Both the position numbers and the translations under genes were made by a program. Positions 24,770 through 33,273 of a DNA stretch of 56,630 nt are shown here, piece by piece (position 1 is the first letter of the stretch; each line of letters starts with the position of its first letter). Under the pieces are notes generated by a model, which was not told the DNA's origin, searched no databases, and saw only the letters and a program-made list of their open reading frames with translations. This DNA comes from an uncultured Lachnospiraceae bacterium (GTDB taxonomy: Bacteria > Bacillota > Clostridia > Lachnospirales > Lachnospiraceae): positions 1 through 56,630 of the forward strand of contig CAJTOV010000009.1 of NCBI GenBank assembly GCA_910577765.1, in the 5' to 3' direction.

Positions 24770-24948
24770 GGGAATATTCCTCCAATTCTGCGCCGGAACC
24801 TAAGGAAAGATGGACCGGCGGCTGTTTTCGTTATGCTCTAATTATAAAGCATAGCACATTTACGGAAAAAGTAAAGCCCCGGATTGTGCAAAGTGGGAAA
24901 CATGGCAACGGTTGTGTAACAGTTCAGGGGAAAGGAGAACAGACAGTT

Positions 24949-26328
24949 ATGACAGCAAAAAAGGAGCGGGACAACAACGCCGTCTTCGAGACCATGCCCA
25001 TACCCAGGGCACTGTTCACCATGGCGGTTCCCACCATAATCGGCCAGCTTGTGGTGCTGGTTTACAGCCTGGCAGACACCTTCTATATGGGCCGGACCAA
25101 CAATCCCCTGATGGTGGCGGGAGCCTCCCTGATCCTGCCGGTCTACAATATCTGCATCTCCATTGCCGGACTGGCCGGAACCGGCGGGGGGACCCTGATC
25201 TCCAGGCTGTTAGGCGCCGGGAAGCAGGAGCAGGCAGGGAAGGTGTCGGCGTTCAGCTTCTGGCTGTCTCTGGGGGCGGCCCTGTTCTTCTCGGTCTTTA
25301 CCTGGATCTTTATGGAACCCCTGCTGGTTCTTCTGGGGGCCAGTGGGGATACCTGTGGGTACGCCAGACAGTACGCCTTCTGCGTCATTGTCCTGGGGGC
25401 GGTACCTACGGTAATGGCAGTGGCCATGTCCAATCTGCTGCGGTCCGTAAGCTGTGCCAGGCAGGCCGGATTCGGGGTGTCCATGGGCGGCATCATCAAC
25501 ATCTTCCTGGACCCGCTGTTTATGTTTGTGCTGTTTCCCAGGGGCATGGAGACGGCAGCCGCCGGTATTGCCACCATGCTGTCCAATGTAATCGTATGCA
25601 TGTACTATCTGGCGGTGATTTTCCGGATGCGCAGAACCACGGTCCTGAACTTTTCCCTGGCAGCCGGCATGCCGGAGGCTGCCAGTATCCGCTCCATCTT
25701 TGCGGTGGGGATTCCCGCCTGCATTGCCACCCTGCTGTTTGACCTGGCCTATGTGGTCATTGACAAGCTGGCCACCGGCTATGGGGATATTCCCCTGGCC
25801 GCGGTGGGGATCGTGCTGAAAGCGGAGCGGCTGCCCCTGAACGTGGGAATCGGCCTCTGCCAGGGGATGATGCCCATTGCTGCCTACAATTACGCTTCCG
25901 GAAATCTGGGGCGGATGAAGCAGGTGGTCAGTCTTTCCCGGCTTGTGGGTCTGGTGATCGCGGCGGTGAGCATCCTTTTGTATGAGGGGTTTGCAACACA
26001 GATTCTCCGGTTCTTTATCAATGATCCCCAGACCATTGCCATCGGGGCCAACTTCTTAAGGGTCCGGTGTCTGGCCACCCCCTTTATGTTCATGAGCTTT
26101 CACCTGGTGAATCTGTTCCAGGCAGTGGGCAAAGGAGACCGGGCACTGTTTCTGGCAGTGGTCCGCTGGGCTGTGTTCAATATTCCCATGCTGTTTCTGT
26201 TCAACGCGGTATTGGGGATGTACGGGATTGTGTGCACCCAGATGGCAGCGGATATCTGTACCGTGGCCGTGTCTTTTTATGTGTATCACCGGTTCAAGGT
26301 GTCGGTGGGGGCTGTCCGGAAAACGTAA
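24949..26328 (+). CDS. MATE family multidrug exporter
   Basis: 459 aa from ATG 24949 (AAAGGAGA upstream), not the GTG at 24886. Twelve membrane segments in two halves; MAVPTIIGQLVVLVYSLADTFYMGRTNNP is the family N-terminal pattern, and MSNLLRSVSCARQAGFGVSMGGIINIFLDPLFMF is the conserved mid segment. Na+ or H+ driven export of cationic compounds is the family function; substrate not predictable. A lone GTAACAGTTC arm of the dispersed repeat lies in its leader (24917). Ends 7 bp from the converging methyltransferase gene. Confidence 0.92.
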   Translation: MTAKKERDNNAVFETMPIPRALFTMAVPTIIGQLVVLVYSLADTFYMGRTNNPLMVAGASLILPVYNICISIAGLAGTGGGTLISRLLGAGKQEQAGKVSAFSFWLSLGAALFFSVFTWIFMEPLLVLLGASGDTCGYARQYAFCVIVLGAVPTVMAVAMSNLLRSVSCARQAGFGVSMGGIINIFLDPLFMFVLFPRGMETAAAGIATMLSNVIVCMYYLAVIFRMRRTTVLNFSLAAGMPEAASIRSIFAVGIPACIATLLFDLAYVVIDKLATGYGDIPLAAVGIVLKAERLPLNVGIGLCQGMMPIAAYNYASGNLGRMKQVVSLSRLVGLVIAAVSILLYEGFATQILRFFINDPQTIAIGANFLRVRCLATPFMFMSFHLVNLFQAVGKGDRALFLAVVRWAVFNIPMLFLFNAVLGMYGIVCTQMAADICTVAVSFYVYHRFKVSVGAVRKT

Positions 26329-26335
26329 CCGTCCC

Positions 26336-27157
26336 TTACTGAAGCTGCCAGAAGGCCACGGCGCTGGCAGCCGCCACATTAAGGGAGTCCACCCCGTGGG
26401 ACATGGGAATCCGTGCCGTGTAATCGCAGGCAGCAACCGTTTGGGGCGACAGTCCGTCTCCTTCGGTGCCCAGAATAATGGCCAGTTTTTTCTCTGCCTT
26501 AAGGGCCGGGTCCCCAATGGATAAGGCCTGGTCGCTTAAGGCCATGGCCACAGTGGTAAATCCCAGGCGTTTCAGCAGGCTGATACCGGCATCCGGCCAG
26601 GGGATTTCCCGGGCATCAAGAAAGGTCCAGGGGATCTGGAAGACCGTGCCCATGCTGACCCGGATGGCCCGGCGGTACAGCGGGTTGGTACAGCCCGGCG
26701 TTAGCAGCAGCGCATCCATGCCCAGGGCGGCCCCGGAGCGGAAAACAGCCCCCAGATTGGTAGGATTCATGACCTGCTCCAGCACCACTACCCGGCGGGC
26801 ATCCCGGCACAGGTCCTGGGGCCGGGGAAGGGGCGGGCGGACCATGGCGCAAAGGACGCCGCGGGTCAGCTGGAAGCCTGTAAGCCGGGTCAGTACGTGA
26901 AATTCAGCCGCATACACCGGGATATCCTGGCAGCGGGCCACAATATCCCTGGCCTGGCCGTTGATATGCTTCTTTTCCAGCAGAAGGGAGACCGGCCTGC
27001 ATCCGGCATCCAGGGCCCGTTCAATGACCTTGGGACTTTCTGCAATGAACAGGCCTTTCTCCGGCTGGTGGCGGTTCAGAAGCTGGTTTTCGTTAAGGCG
27101 GGCATATACATCCAGCCCGGGGTCCGAAAAATCGGTGATTTCTATAATCTGTGCCAT
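26336..27157 (-). CDS. SpoU/TrmH-family RNA 2'-O-methyltransferase
   Basis: 273 aa; GGAGA 8 nt before ATG. SPOUT trefoil-knot enzyme with motif 1 NPTNLGAVFRSG, motif 2 ILGTEGDGL and motif 3 IPMSHGVDSLNVAAASAV, plus an N-terminal substrate-binding domain (about 1-105; KGLFIAESPKVIERALDAG). It methylates ribose in rRNA or tRNA with SAM. The exact target is not readable. Confidence 0.93.
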   Translation of the reverse strand: MAQIIEITDFSDPGLDVYARLNENQLLNRHQPEKGLFIAESPKVIERALDAGCRPVSLLLEKKHINGQARDIVARCQDIPVYAAEFHVLTRLTGFQLTRGVLCAMVRPPLPRPQDLCRDARRVVVLEQVMNPTNLGAVFRSGAALGMDALLLTPGCTNPLYRRAIRVSMGTVFQIPWTFLDAREIPWPDAGISLLKRLGFTTVAMALSDQALSIGDPALKAEKKLAIILGTEGDGLSPQTVAACDYTARIPMSHGVDSLNVAAASAVAFWQLQ

Positions 27158-27198
27158 ATGGTTTCTCCAGTATTATAATCAGAATTTCTGCAGCAGCA

Positions 27199-27231
27199 GG
27201 CAGCCGTCCGGGGATGATCCGGACGGCTGCC
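27199..27231. terminator. Strong hairpin between divergent/adjacent minus-strand genes
   Basis: 13-bp perfect stem GGCAGCCGTCCGG / CCGGACGGCTGCC, loop GGATGAT, then ATTTCC. It probably ends transcription from the 27301 gene before the methyltransferase gene. Confidence 0.6.
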
Positions 27232-27300
27232 ATTTCCGTTGCTGCCGGGAATGGACAGGGTACTTATATGAACCCTATTTCACGGCAAAACGGAATCCTC

Positions 27301-27735
27301 TTACCACCTGGTCCGTGCCTGAATGCCATTGATTTCCATGTCAGGGGCCAGTCCGGCCAGGGTCGGGGCCTGGCCAGGAAGACCGACGGTAACAAAGGTC
27401 CTGGTCCAGGTCATTTTGTCCAGAACGGAGTCATAGAGACAGACCTCGAATTCCTTCATAAGCGGCAGGATATTTCCGTTGAGAAGGATATTTCCGTTCT
27501 GGTCAGTAGTCAGCTCCCCGGTCTGTACGATCTGCAGGGTCAGATATCTGGCAAGATGAAGGACCCGCTGTGCGCCGTCCATCAGCTCCGCCAGAATCTC
27601 CTGAATAAGCGCCTCATCCCCGGAAATATCCCGGCTGACCAGAAATTTCACGATCTGGTCTTTCCATTTTGTGAGAAAAACCTCGATGACACGGACCGGT
27701 TCCCGCAGATCCAGTAACAATGCTCCAATGTTCAT
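27301..27735 (-). CDS. Hypothetical cytoplasmic protein
   Basis: 144 aa; ATG preceded by AAGGAGGCAAAAT (good ribosome-binding site). Helical first half (REPVRVIEVFLTKWKDQIVKFLVSRD; EALIQEILAELMDGAQRVLHLARYLT) then a beta-rich part (TTDQNGNILLNGNILP with a duplicated NGNILL/NGNILP motif). No signal or membrane segment. Family not recognised. It stands alone between hairpins. Confidence 0.65.
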   Translation of the reverse strand: MNIGALLLDLREPVRVIEVFLTKWKDQIVKFLVSRDISGDEALIQEILAELMDGAQRVLHLARYLTLQIVQTGELTTDQNGNILLNGNILPLMKEFEVCLYDSVLDKMTWTRTFVTVGLPGQAPTLAGLAPDMEINGIQARTRW

Positions 27736-27828
27736 ATTTTGCCTCCTTGCATCCAGATGTACTCTGGCAGTTAGTTTACAAGACCATATTAAGAGTTTAT
27801 GGCGAAAAACGCAACTATTTCTTGAAAT

Positions 27829-28086
27829 ATGGTAGACGGAGAGGAAGTATCCTTTAATTTGCGGATTTCCCGGATATTTTATTTACGGGAAATAAGTATT
27901 GACAATGCGCAGAAACTCGAAATCCAACTTCTGAAACTGGAAAGCCAGGCTAAGGACAGCCAGCCGGAGGAAAAGGCAGAGGATAATTTTATGGACGCAC
28001 TGAACGGGTGTCACATGCATGTACTGCTGAGCGGCAAATGGCGCTTGGTGCAGGCTGGCCCTGAGGGCAGGAGCCACAACCTTTAA
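27829..28086 (+). CDS. Doubtful small ORF
   Basis: 85 aa open frame without a convincing ribosome-binding site. The C-terminal part (MHVLLSGKWRLVQAGPEGRSHNL) and an acidic middle (SQPEEKAEDNF) look protein-like, so it could be a gene remnant. The region 27736-28140 otherwise holds nothing I can support except the hairpin at 28086. Confidence 0.25.
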   Translation: MVDGEEVSFNLRISRIFYLREISIDNAQKLEIQLLKLESQAKDSQPEEKAEDNFMDALNGCHMHVLLSGKWRLVQAGPEGRSHNL

Positions 28087-28119
28087 CAAAGGCCCCCTGG
28101 TAGGCTCAGGAGGCTTTGT
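28086..28119 (-). terminator. Probable terminator of the Uma2-type gene
   Basis: ACAAAGGCCCCCTG / CAGGAGGCTTTGT, a bulged stem starting 22 bp past the Uma2-type stop codon (minus strand). Confidence 0.4.
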
Positions 28120-28140
28120 GGGAAGGTCACAGCCGAGGAT

Positions 28141-28698
28141 TTAAAGCCCCAGCTCTGTAAAGTCAATCCACAGATCATCATAGATGTTGGCCCTGATCTT
28201 GTCCTGGAGGGTATAAGCAGTGGTTTGGAATTTGTCCGCTTCCAGAAAATATACATACACAGAGTGGTTCGTGGGATTGACAATCCAGTATTCTTTTACT
28301 CCGGCATCCATGTAAAGGTTCAGCTTGCGTACATAGTCATGGCTTGAATTACCAGGGGATACGATCTCCGTGATCCAGTCCGGCGCTCCGGTGCAGCCCC
28401 GGTCTGTCAGCTTGTTGGGATCACAGATCACGCTGATGTCCGGCTCTACCACGTTTTTATCATCTTCTGAAAACAGCTTGACGGCAAAGGGGGCCGGGTA
28501 GACCTTGCAGGGGCCTTTTTTAGAGCGGAGATAAATATTTATTTCGGTGTTCATAAAGTTTAATATTTCCTGGTGTATCCTGCTGGGAGCCGACATGTAA
28601 TAGAGTTGACCGTCTATGAGTTCGGCTCTGACGTTCTCCGGCAGGTTGTAGTAGTCCTCTTCTGTGTAAATGTTTGCGCGGGCTAATGCTTCTGACAT
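28141..28698 (-). CDS. Uma2-family PD-(D/E)xK nuclease-like protein
   Basis: 185 aa; AAAGGAGC upstream of ATG. DUF820/Uma2 pattern: TEEDYYNLPENVRAELIDGQLYYM, then VEPDISVICDP (catalytic Asp region), DWITEIVSPGNSSHDYVRKLNLYMDAGVKEYWIVNP with E-x-V and K as the active-site set. Family members are fold relatives of restriction nucleases, often multicopy, with function unproven. It neighbours an RHH protein and an integrative element remnant. Confidence 0.85.
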   Translation of the reverse strand: MSEALARANIYTEEDYYNLPENVRAELIDGQLYYMSAPSRIHQEILNFMNTEINIYLRSKKGPCKVYPAPFAVKLFSEDDKNVVEPDISVICDPNKLTDRGCTGAPDWITEIVSPGNSSHDYVRKLNLYMDAGVKEYWIVNPTNHSVYVYFLEADKFQTTAYTLQDKIRANIYDDLWIDFTELGL

Positions 28699-28722
28699 GG
28701 GATGCTCCTTTCTGGTGGGTGG

Positions 28723-28932
28723 TTATGGGGTTTTAGAAGCAGGGAGAAGGTTGTCCCGCTCCATGGTTTCGGTGATTGCACGAATAATAAACGGAGTGAG
28801 TTTCTCCCCTCGCTTTTCTGCATGTTCTCTAATGACGGCTTTCTGCCCCTTTGGAACCCGAAATTTTATTTCGTCAAGATTTTCTTTCATGTAGTTCATG
28901 GTGTATTCTTTTTGTTTTTGATTGTATGCCAT
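28723..28932 (-). CDS. Ribbon-helix-helix (Arc-type) protein
   Basis: 69 aa; GAAGG about 9 nt before ATG. IKFRVPKGQKAVIREHAEKRGEKLTPFIIRAITETMERD fits one Arc/MetJ ribbon strand followed by two helices. Such proteins repress their own promoter or act as antitoxins. No clear toxin is adjacent, so a regulator of the neighbouring integrative element is the simplest reading. It is divergent from the ParB-like gene. Confidence 0.7.
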   Translation of the reverse strand: MAYNQKQKEYTMNYMKENLDEIKFRVPKGQKAVIREHAEKRGEKLTPFIIRAITETMERDNLLPASKTP

Positions 28933-29160
28933 GGGTAATACCTTCTTTCTTTGGATTTATGGGGCAGTAAAGGGGATGGCAAGATTTACAAAGCCCGGTT
29001 CTTTGGACGGTCACAAGTGCAGGAACTTGCAACAGCATAAAGAAAATGCCCTTACCAGAACGGCCATTCTGATAGGGCAGGTAACCCGGCAACTAAGCAA
29101 ATGGGGTATGCAGGTATTGTAACATGCCTGCTGCCCTCTGTAAAGAGAGGATTTGAAAAC

Positions 29161-29780
29161 ATGGAATTTATCAACGAGGCGGAGCAGATCGCCAGCATCC
29201 ACTTGCATGAGCTGACAGCAGGGCAAGCGGGAGGAAAGGGCCAGAAGAAAGAGAGGAGCCGGGGCAAGACAGAACTGGAATTGTTTTACCGGCACGTCCC
29301 GGATATCGCAGAACTGGTATGCGGCCTGCGGGGAATGACACCGGACCAGCGAAAAAAATGGAAACAGAAATGTCAGGAATACGCCGGCAGTCTAAACCCG
29401 CGAAGATGGAGCGGAAAGAGCAGTACTTCACGGAAACCGGGCTTTTGCAGTCACAGATCATCCTTGACAGCCGGGGCAAGCTGATTGACGGTTACACAAG
29501 CTATTTACTGGCAAGGGCGCATGGCATCCAGCGCGTTCCGGTCAGGTACGGCATGCGGCAGATCGTGAGGGCATCCCACAAGCCCGGCGGCAAGCTGTAT
29601 TCATGGGAACTGCCTGGAATCCTGGTGGGCCGGGTGCGGCCCGGTGACCGGGTAATGGTGGAGACTGCCGGAGGCCACAGCCTTGTCACAGTGGCGTTAG
29701 TGGAGGAATGCGGGCAGGATGTGCCGGAAACGCTTAGAATGGTGATCCGGCGGACCGGAAGACGGAGAAAGGGTGGCTGA
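29161..29780 (+). pseudogene. ParB-like domain protein in two frames (frameshifted or recoded)
   Basis: Frame 1 begins at ATG 29161 (GAGAGG upstream): MEFINEAEQIASIHLHELTA ... MTPDQRKKWKQKCQEYAGSLNP. The next frame (-1) continues AKMERKEQYFTETGLLQSQIILDSRGKLIDGYTSYLLARAHG, a ParB/sulfiredoxin-like fold, and runs to 29780. The switch falls at AAACCCG (29394-29400), with zero-frame codons AAC CCG, an X-XXY-YYZ type heptamer for -1 slippage. A -1 shift there gives one 206-aa protein reading SLNPAKMERK. Without it, translation stops at 29484. Either programmed -1 frameshifting or a one-base deletion fits; a separate restart at ATG 29406 is also possible. Confidence 0.65.
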
Positions 29781-30012
29781 CATGCTTGGATATATTGTGG
29801 ATTACCAGACAAAGGACCGGGTGTTCTTTACAGAGACACCGGGAGACAACTTCTCGGAGCGGAAAAGGACGCTGGTAAGAAGTGAGGTTCTGGCCGGGAT
29901 GCTCCGGCAGCGGGTCCGCTATCTTATACACAGCGCCATCCTGGTAGACATGGACCAGTACCGGTTAAGCCATGCAGGGGAAGAACCGGAAGTCCTGGTT
30001 GAAATATTCTGA
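29773..30012 (+). CDS. Small protein of the integrative element
   Basis: 79 aa from GTG 29773 overlapping the ParB-like stop, or 76 aa from ATG 29782. Sequence LGYIVDYQTKDRVFFTETPGDNFSERKRTLVRSEVLAGMLRQRVRYLIHSAIL has no recognised domain. Tight overlap with both neighbours suggests one transcript. Confidence 0.5.
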   Translation: MADMLGYIVDYQTKDRVFFTETPGDNFSERKRTLVRSEVLAGMLRQRVRYLIHSAILVDMDQYRLSHAGEEPEVLVEIF

Positions 30013-30061
30013 CATACACGGATTACCCGCCCCGGAGGTTACGAGGGCAGAAAGGAAGACC

Positions 30062-30367
30062 ATGGACATGACAAAGGTATTTGGGGCTGTGCTTGACCGT
30101 AATGTGGAGGAAGGGCTGGAGCTTCTTGTGTCAGGCCGTTTTTCAGAACTGTGCAAAACGAGACTGGAGACATTCCGGGCAATAGAGAGCAGGAAAAAGC
30201 ACCAGGAGCTGGAGGACCTGGTGATGGCCCACCACCCTGGGACCAGGGAGGACCGGGAAGAGTTCCTTAACTGGTTTGCAGAATATGAGGGGGAGGCAAA
30301 CGAGGACTTCTATCTGCTTGGCATCCGGGATGGTATCCGGGCAGCGAAATTCTTTGCTGTGATATAA
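30062..30367 (+). CDS. Hypothetical protein of the integrative element
   Basis: 101 aa from ATG 30062 (AGAAAGGAAG upstream); a longer frame from 29972 lacks a ribosome-binding site. Acidic, mostly helical (LDRNVEEGLELLVSGRFSELCKTRLETFRAIESRKKHQELEDL). The pattern resembles small DUF6664-like proteins of Firmicute mobile elements, but I cannot name it with certainty. Co-oriented with the integrase gene 106 bp downstream. Confidence 0.6.
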   Translation: MDMTKVFGAVLDRNVEEGLELLVSGRFSELCKTRLETFRAIESRKKHQELEDLVMAHHPGTREDREEFLNWFAEYEGEANEDFYLLGIRDGIRAAKFFAVI

Positions 30368-30473
30368 AATGGCTACCTGCCTGATGCGGGACCAGGGAAC
30401 ATGACCAGAGGGGCAAGCAGGAGTGTGAAACGTGGCCTCTGCCACTCTGGCCTAAAAGGAAAGGTGGTGTTTT

Positions 30474-31580
30474 ATGGCAAGACTGGGAGCCGGGACAAGG
30501 AAGCGTGCAGACGGCACACTGGAAAAGCGTTTTACCATAGATGGCAGACGGTACAGCATTTACGGCAAGAACGCAAAGGAGATTTCACAGAAGGAGCAGG
30601 AAATTCGGAAAAAGATCGAGGACGGAACATATACTGACAATAAGAATCTGACGCTTGACCAGTATTTTCCTGACTGGATAGCGGGGAAAAGGAACAGTGT
30701 AAAAGGAAATACGCTGAAAACCTATAGAACCTATTATGGCAGGCATATTTCACCGAGGATTGGTAGCAGAAAGATACAAAAGATTGAGCGTAGGGAAATT
30801 TTGAATCTGCAAAGGGAGCTTGCACAGAGTCTGTCTCCAGTTACATGCAATGGGGTGCTGAAAGCAATAAAAATCGTTTTGAACGATGCCGTACAAGACG
30901 GTATAATCAGTAAGAGTCCTGCGGATGGAATTAAGGCGTTAAAGGAAACACAGAAGGCTACAGAAACGTATCATAGTGCATTGACAGAGCAGGAACAGAA
31001 AGATTTTATGCAGGAAATGGCCCTGGATTATTATTACGAATTCGTTGCACTTTTGTTATGCACTGGTATGAGGATAGGTGAAGCTGCTGCCCTGACATGG
31101 AGTGACATAGATTATAAACAGAATGTTATTCATGTTACGAAGACTGTCACTTTCAATGAAGATAATACCATGAGCATAGGCAGTCCCAAAAGTGAAGCCG
31201 GGAAAAGGGAGATTCCGTTAAATGATACAATTAAGACAGTAGTATCAAGACAGAGGAAAAAACTGGGGAATATCCTGCCAATGAATGACAATAGGGTTTT
31301 TGTATCTGTATATGGCGGCATCATACATAACCATGCGGTAAACAGAGCGATCAGCAATGCACTTGCCCGGCTGGAGGAAAAAGGCAGGCCGATCAGACAT
31401 TTCACCGCACACGCATTAAGAGATACCTTTGCGACACGGTACATAGAGCAAGGAGGGAGTCCGCAGACCTTAAAGACCATTCTGGGGCACAGCAGCCTTG
31501 CAATGACAATGGACTTATACAGCCACGTTTTACCAAATACCAAACAGAAAGAAATGGACAATTTAGAGATAATGTTGTAG
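30474..31580 (+). CDS. int: Tyrosine recombinase / integrase
   Basis: 368 aa. AAAGGTGG upstream of ATG. N-terminal arm-binding part (1-60), SAM-like core-binding domain (about 62-150) and catalytic domain with Arg in CTGMRIGEAAALTW, HxxR in HALRDTFATR, His in LGHSSLAMT and the nucleophile in DLYSHVLP. The complete set suggests an active Tn916/phage-type integrase. No excisionase, structural or transfer genes are nearby, so the 28.7-31.6 kb block looks like a reduced or decayed integrative element. A terminator follows. GC content drops within the gene, consistent with transfer. Confidence 0.93.
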   Translation: MARLGAGTRKRADGTLEKRFTIDGRRYSIYGKNAKEISQKEQEIRKKIEDGTYTDNKNLTLDQYFPDWIAGKRNSVKGNTLKTYRTYYGRHISPRIGSRKIQKIERREILNLQRELAQSLSPVTCNGVLKAIKIVLNDAVQDGIISKSPADGIKALKETQKATETYHSALTEQEQKDFMQEMALDYYYEFVALLLCTGMRIGEAAALTWSDIDYKQNVIHVTKTVTFNEDNTMSIGSPKSEAGKREIPLNDTIKTVVSRQRKKLGNILPMNDNRVFVSVYGGIIHNHAVNRAISNALARLEEKGRPIRHFTAHALRDTFATRYIEQGGSPQTLKTILGHSSLAMTMDLYSHVLPNTKQKEMDNLEIML

Positions 31581-31583
31581 CGC

Positions 31584-31609
31584 AAGGGCGGTATTGTGAC
31601 CGCCCTTTT
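31584..31609 (+). terminator. Rho-independent terminator after int
   Basis: AAGGGCGG / CCGCCCTT, 8-nt loop, then TT. A second palindromic stretch (CCCCAATTTT repeated at 31616 and 31639) follows and could be part of the attachment site. Confidence 0.75.
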
Positions 31610-31795
31610 CGATACCCCAATTTTACCCCAGTTTCCACCCCAATTTTGTGGGGCATGTGATGTATGAAGACGAACAATGATAAAACACAAGAGAGTGGCT
31701 GATTTTAAACAATCCTTGTGAAATCAAGGGATAAAAGGGTATTGACAAATAAGGATGAAGCAGGATAAAAGGAACCGATTTCAACAGCCAGTTAA

Positions 31796-31824
31796 ATGAC
31801 ATTTGGGGAAACCTGTGGTATACT
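31796..31824 (+). promoter_or_regulatory. Promoter of the 31859 gene
   Basis: ATGACA (31796-31801), 17-bp spacer ending in TGG, TATACT (31819-31824): both a -35 and an extended -10. Confidence 0.65.
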
Positions 31825-31858
31825 GTTTCCAGAAAACAAAGAGTCTGGAGGAAAGAAG

Positions 31859-32194
31859 ATGAAGCAGGAGGAAAGAAAGGTACTGGAAGACACGGTCTTT
31901 CAGCTTATGAATGCACTTCGGGAGAGAACCCACAAGAAGTATGTGGCAGGGTATGGGCCTTACCGGAAGCGGGTGGAGACGGCCTGCAGGGCGGAGCAGG
32001 AGTACCGGGCCATGGGACTGGAGGAGGACAGGCGGAAGGTCATGGACCATGTGCTGGAGACCCGGTCAGAGGTGGAGGACTGTGAGCTGACACTGACCTA
32101 TGTGGCGGGAATCCTGGACAGTCTTCTGATTCTGCGGGCGGCAGGATTTCTGGATCTGTATATGCGGGAGGATGAGGAGCCGTTTTCTGCCTGA
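31859..32194 (+). CDS. Hypothetical helical protein upstream of a LytTR regulator
   Basis: 111 aa from ATG 31859 (GGAGGAAAGA upstream). Almost all helical and charged (ERKVLEDTVFQLMNALRERTHKKYVAGYGPYRKRVE; EDRRKVMDHVLETRSEVEDCELTLTYVAGILDSLLILRAAGFLDLYM). No signal or membrane segment. Similar short proteins occur in Lachnospiraceae, but I cannot name the family. 87 bp before the response regulator, so possibly co-transcribed. Confidence 0.65.
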   Translation: MKQEERKVLEDTVFQLMNALRERTHKKYVAGYGPYRKRVETACRAEQEYRAMGLEEDRRKVMDHVLETRSEVEDCELTLTYVAGILDSLLILRAAGFLDLYMREDEEPFSA

Positions 32195-32287
32195 CAGAAG
32201 CCGGAAACCGGCAGCCGTCAGGATACCCTGGGGACTGGGGCGGCAGACTTCCGGGTTTTCCGGGAGAGAGGTGACAGGAGGATGGAT

Positions 32288-32995
32288 ATGCTGAGATTTG
32301 CGGTCTGCGACGATGAACCTTATATGCGGGAGATGCTGGAAGCCCGGATTGCCGGATATATGAAGGACAAGGGACTTGCCTGCCAGATAGAGTCCTTTGC
32401 CGGGGGGAGACAGCTTCTGGAGGCCCAGGGAGGCTTTGACATGGTTTTCCTGGACATCCAGATGCCGGAGCCTGACGGCATGGATACAGCCTGCCGGCTG
32501 CGGGAGACGGGCTTTGAGGGACTGGTGGTCTTTATCACCGTTCTGGAGGAGTGTGTGTTCCGTTCCTTTGAGGTCCAGGCCTTTGACTATCTTTTAAAGC
32601 CCCTGAAGGAGGAAGGGTTCTGCCGTACCATGGACCGGGCCGTGAAAAGCCTCCGGGCCAGGGACAGGAAAAGCATGGTGCTCCAGAAGGGCAATGAATG
32701 CCGGATCATTCCGTTTTCCCAGATTCTGTATTGTGAGGTCATCGGACGGAAGATCTATCTTCACCGGCAGGGGGGAGAGGTTCTGGAATTTTATGAGCGG
32801 ATGGACCATGTGCAGCAGCAGGTAGACAGGCGGTTCTTCCGGTGTCACAGAAGCTACCTGGTGAATCTGGAGCACATCTGCGGTTACCAGGGCGGACAGA
32901 TCCGACTGTCCGACGGCAAGGAGATTCCCCTGTCCAGACTGCGGGAGCAGGAACTGTCCAGGGCCCTTCTGCTTCATATGAAGGAGGGCTGCTGA
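32288..32995 (+). CDS. LytTR-family response regulator (AgrA/VirR type)
   Basis: 235 aa from ATG 32288, chosen over ATG 32282 because AGGAGG sits at 7 nt from the former but touches the latter. Receiver domain (1-118) with acidic pocket CDDE and phosphoacceptor Asp56 in FLDIQMPEPDGMD, Thr/Ser switch region VFITVLEE and Lys in LLKPL. LytTR DNA-binding domain (about 135-230) with ILYCEVIGRKIYLH and FFRCHRSYLVNLEHI. No histidine kinase gene is adjacent, so the partner sensor is elsewhere or absent. Confidence 0.92.
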   Translation: MLRFAVCDDEPYMREMLEARIAGYMKDKGLACQIESFAGGRQLLEAQGGFDMVFLDIQMPEPDGMDTACRLRETGFEGLVVFITVLEECVFRSFEVQAFDYLLKPLKEEGFCRTMDRAVKSLRARDRKSMVLQKGNECRIIPFSQILYCEVIGRKIYLHRQGGEVLEFYERMDHVQQQVDRRFFRCHRSYLVNLEHICGYQGGQIRLSDGKEIPLSRLREQELSRALLLHMKEGC

Positions 32996-33273
32996 ACCGG
33001 CCCGGTTTCCTGCCTGCAGGTGTCCGGTGAACCGGAAGCAGCCGGGTTACCGCTGGCAGGTATCCGGCGGACGGCAACGCATCTGGTGACATCCTGGCTG
33101 CATCCCGTGGAAAAACCATTGCAATATCTTCCGGAAATTCTACAATAAAAGGGCAGGGGATACAGCGGTGGGTTCCGGTCCGGCAGAGCCGTCTGTGTGC
33201 CCTGACAAACCCGTACATCGTTGTGTGAATTCCGGAGAAGATGCAGGGATGCGGGGGAAACAGGAGGAAGGAT

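Noticed and set aside
28874..29092. Minus-strand ORF overlapping the RHH gene start
   Set aside because: Out of frame with the RHH protein, no ribosome-binding site, shadow composition.
33000..33260. Plus-strand frame through the 33.0-33.3 kb gap
   Set aside because: Short imperfect GCAGGTRTCCGG repeats only; no start site or recognisable protein.
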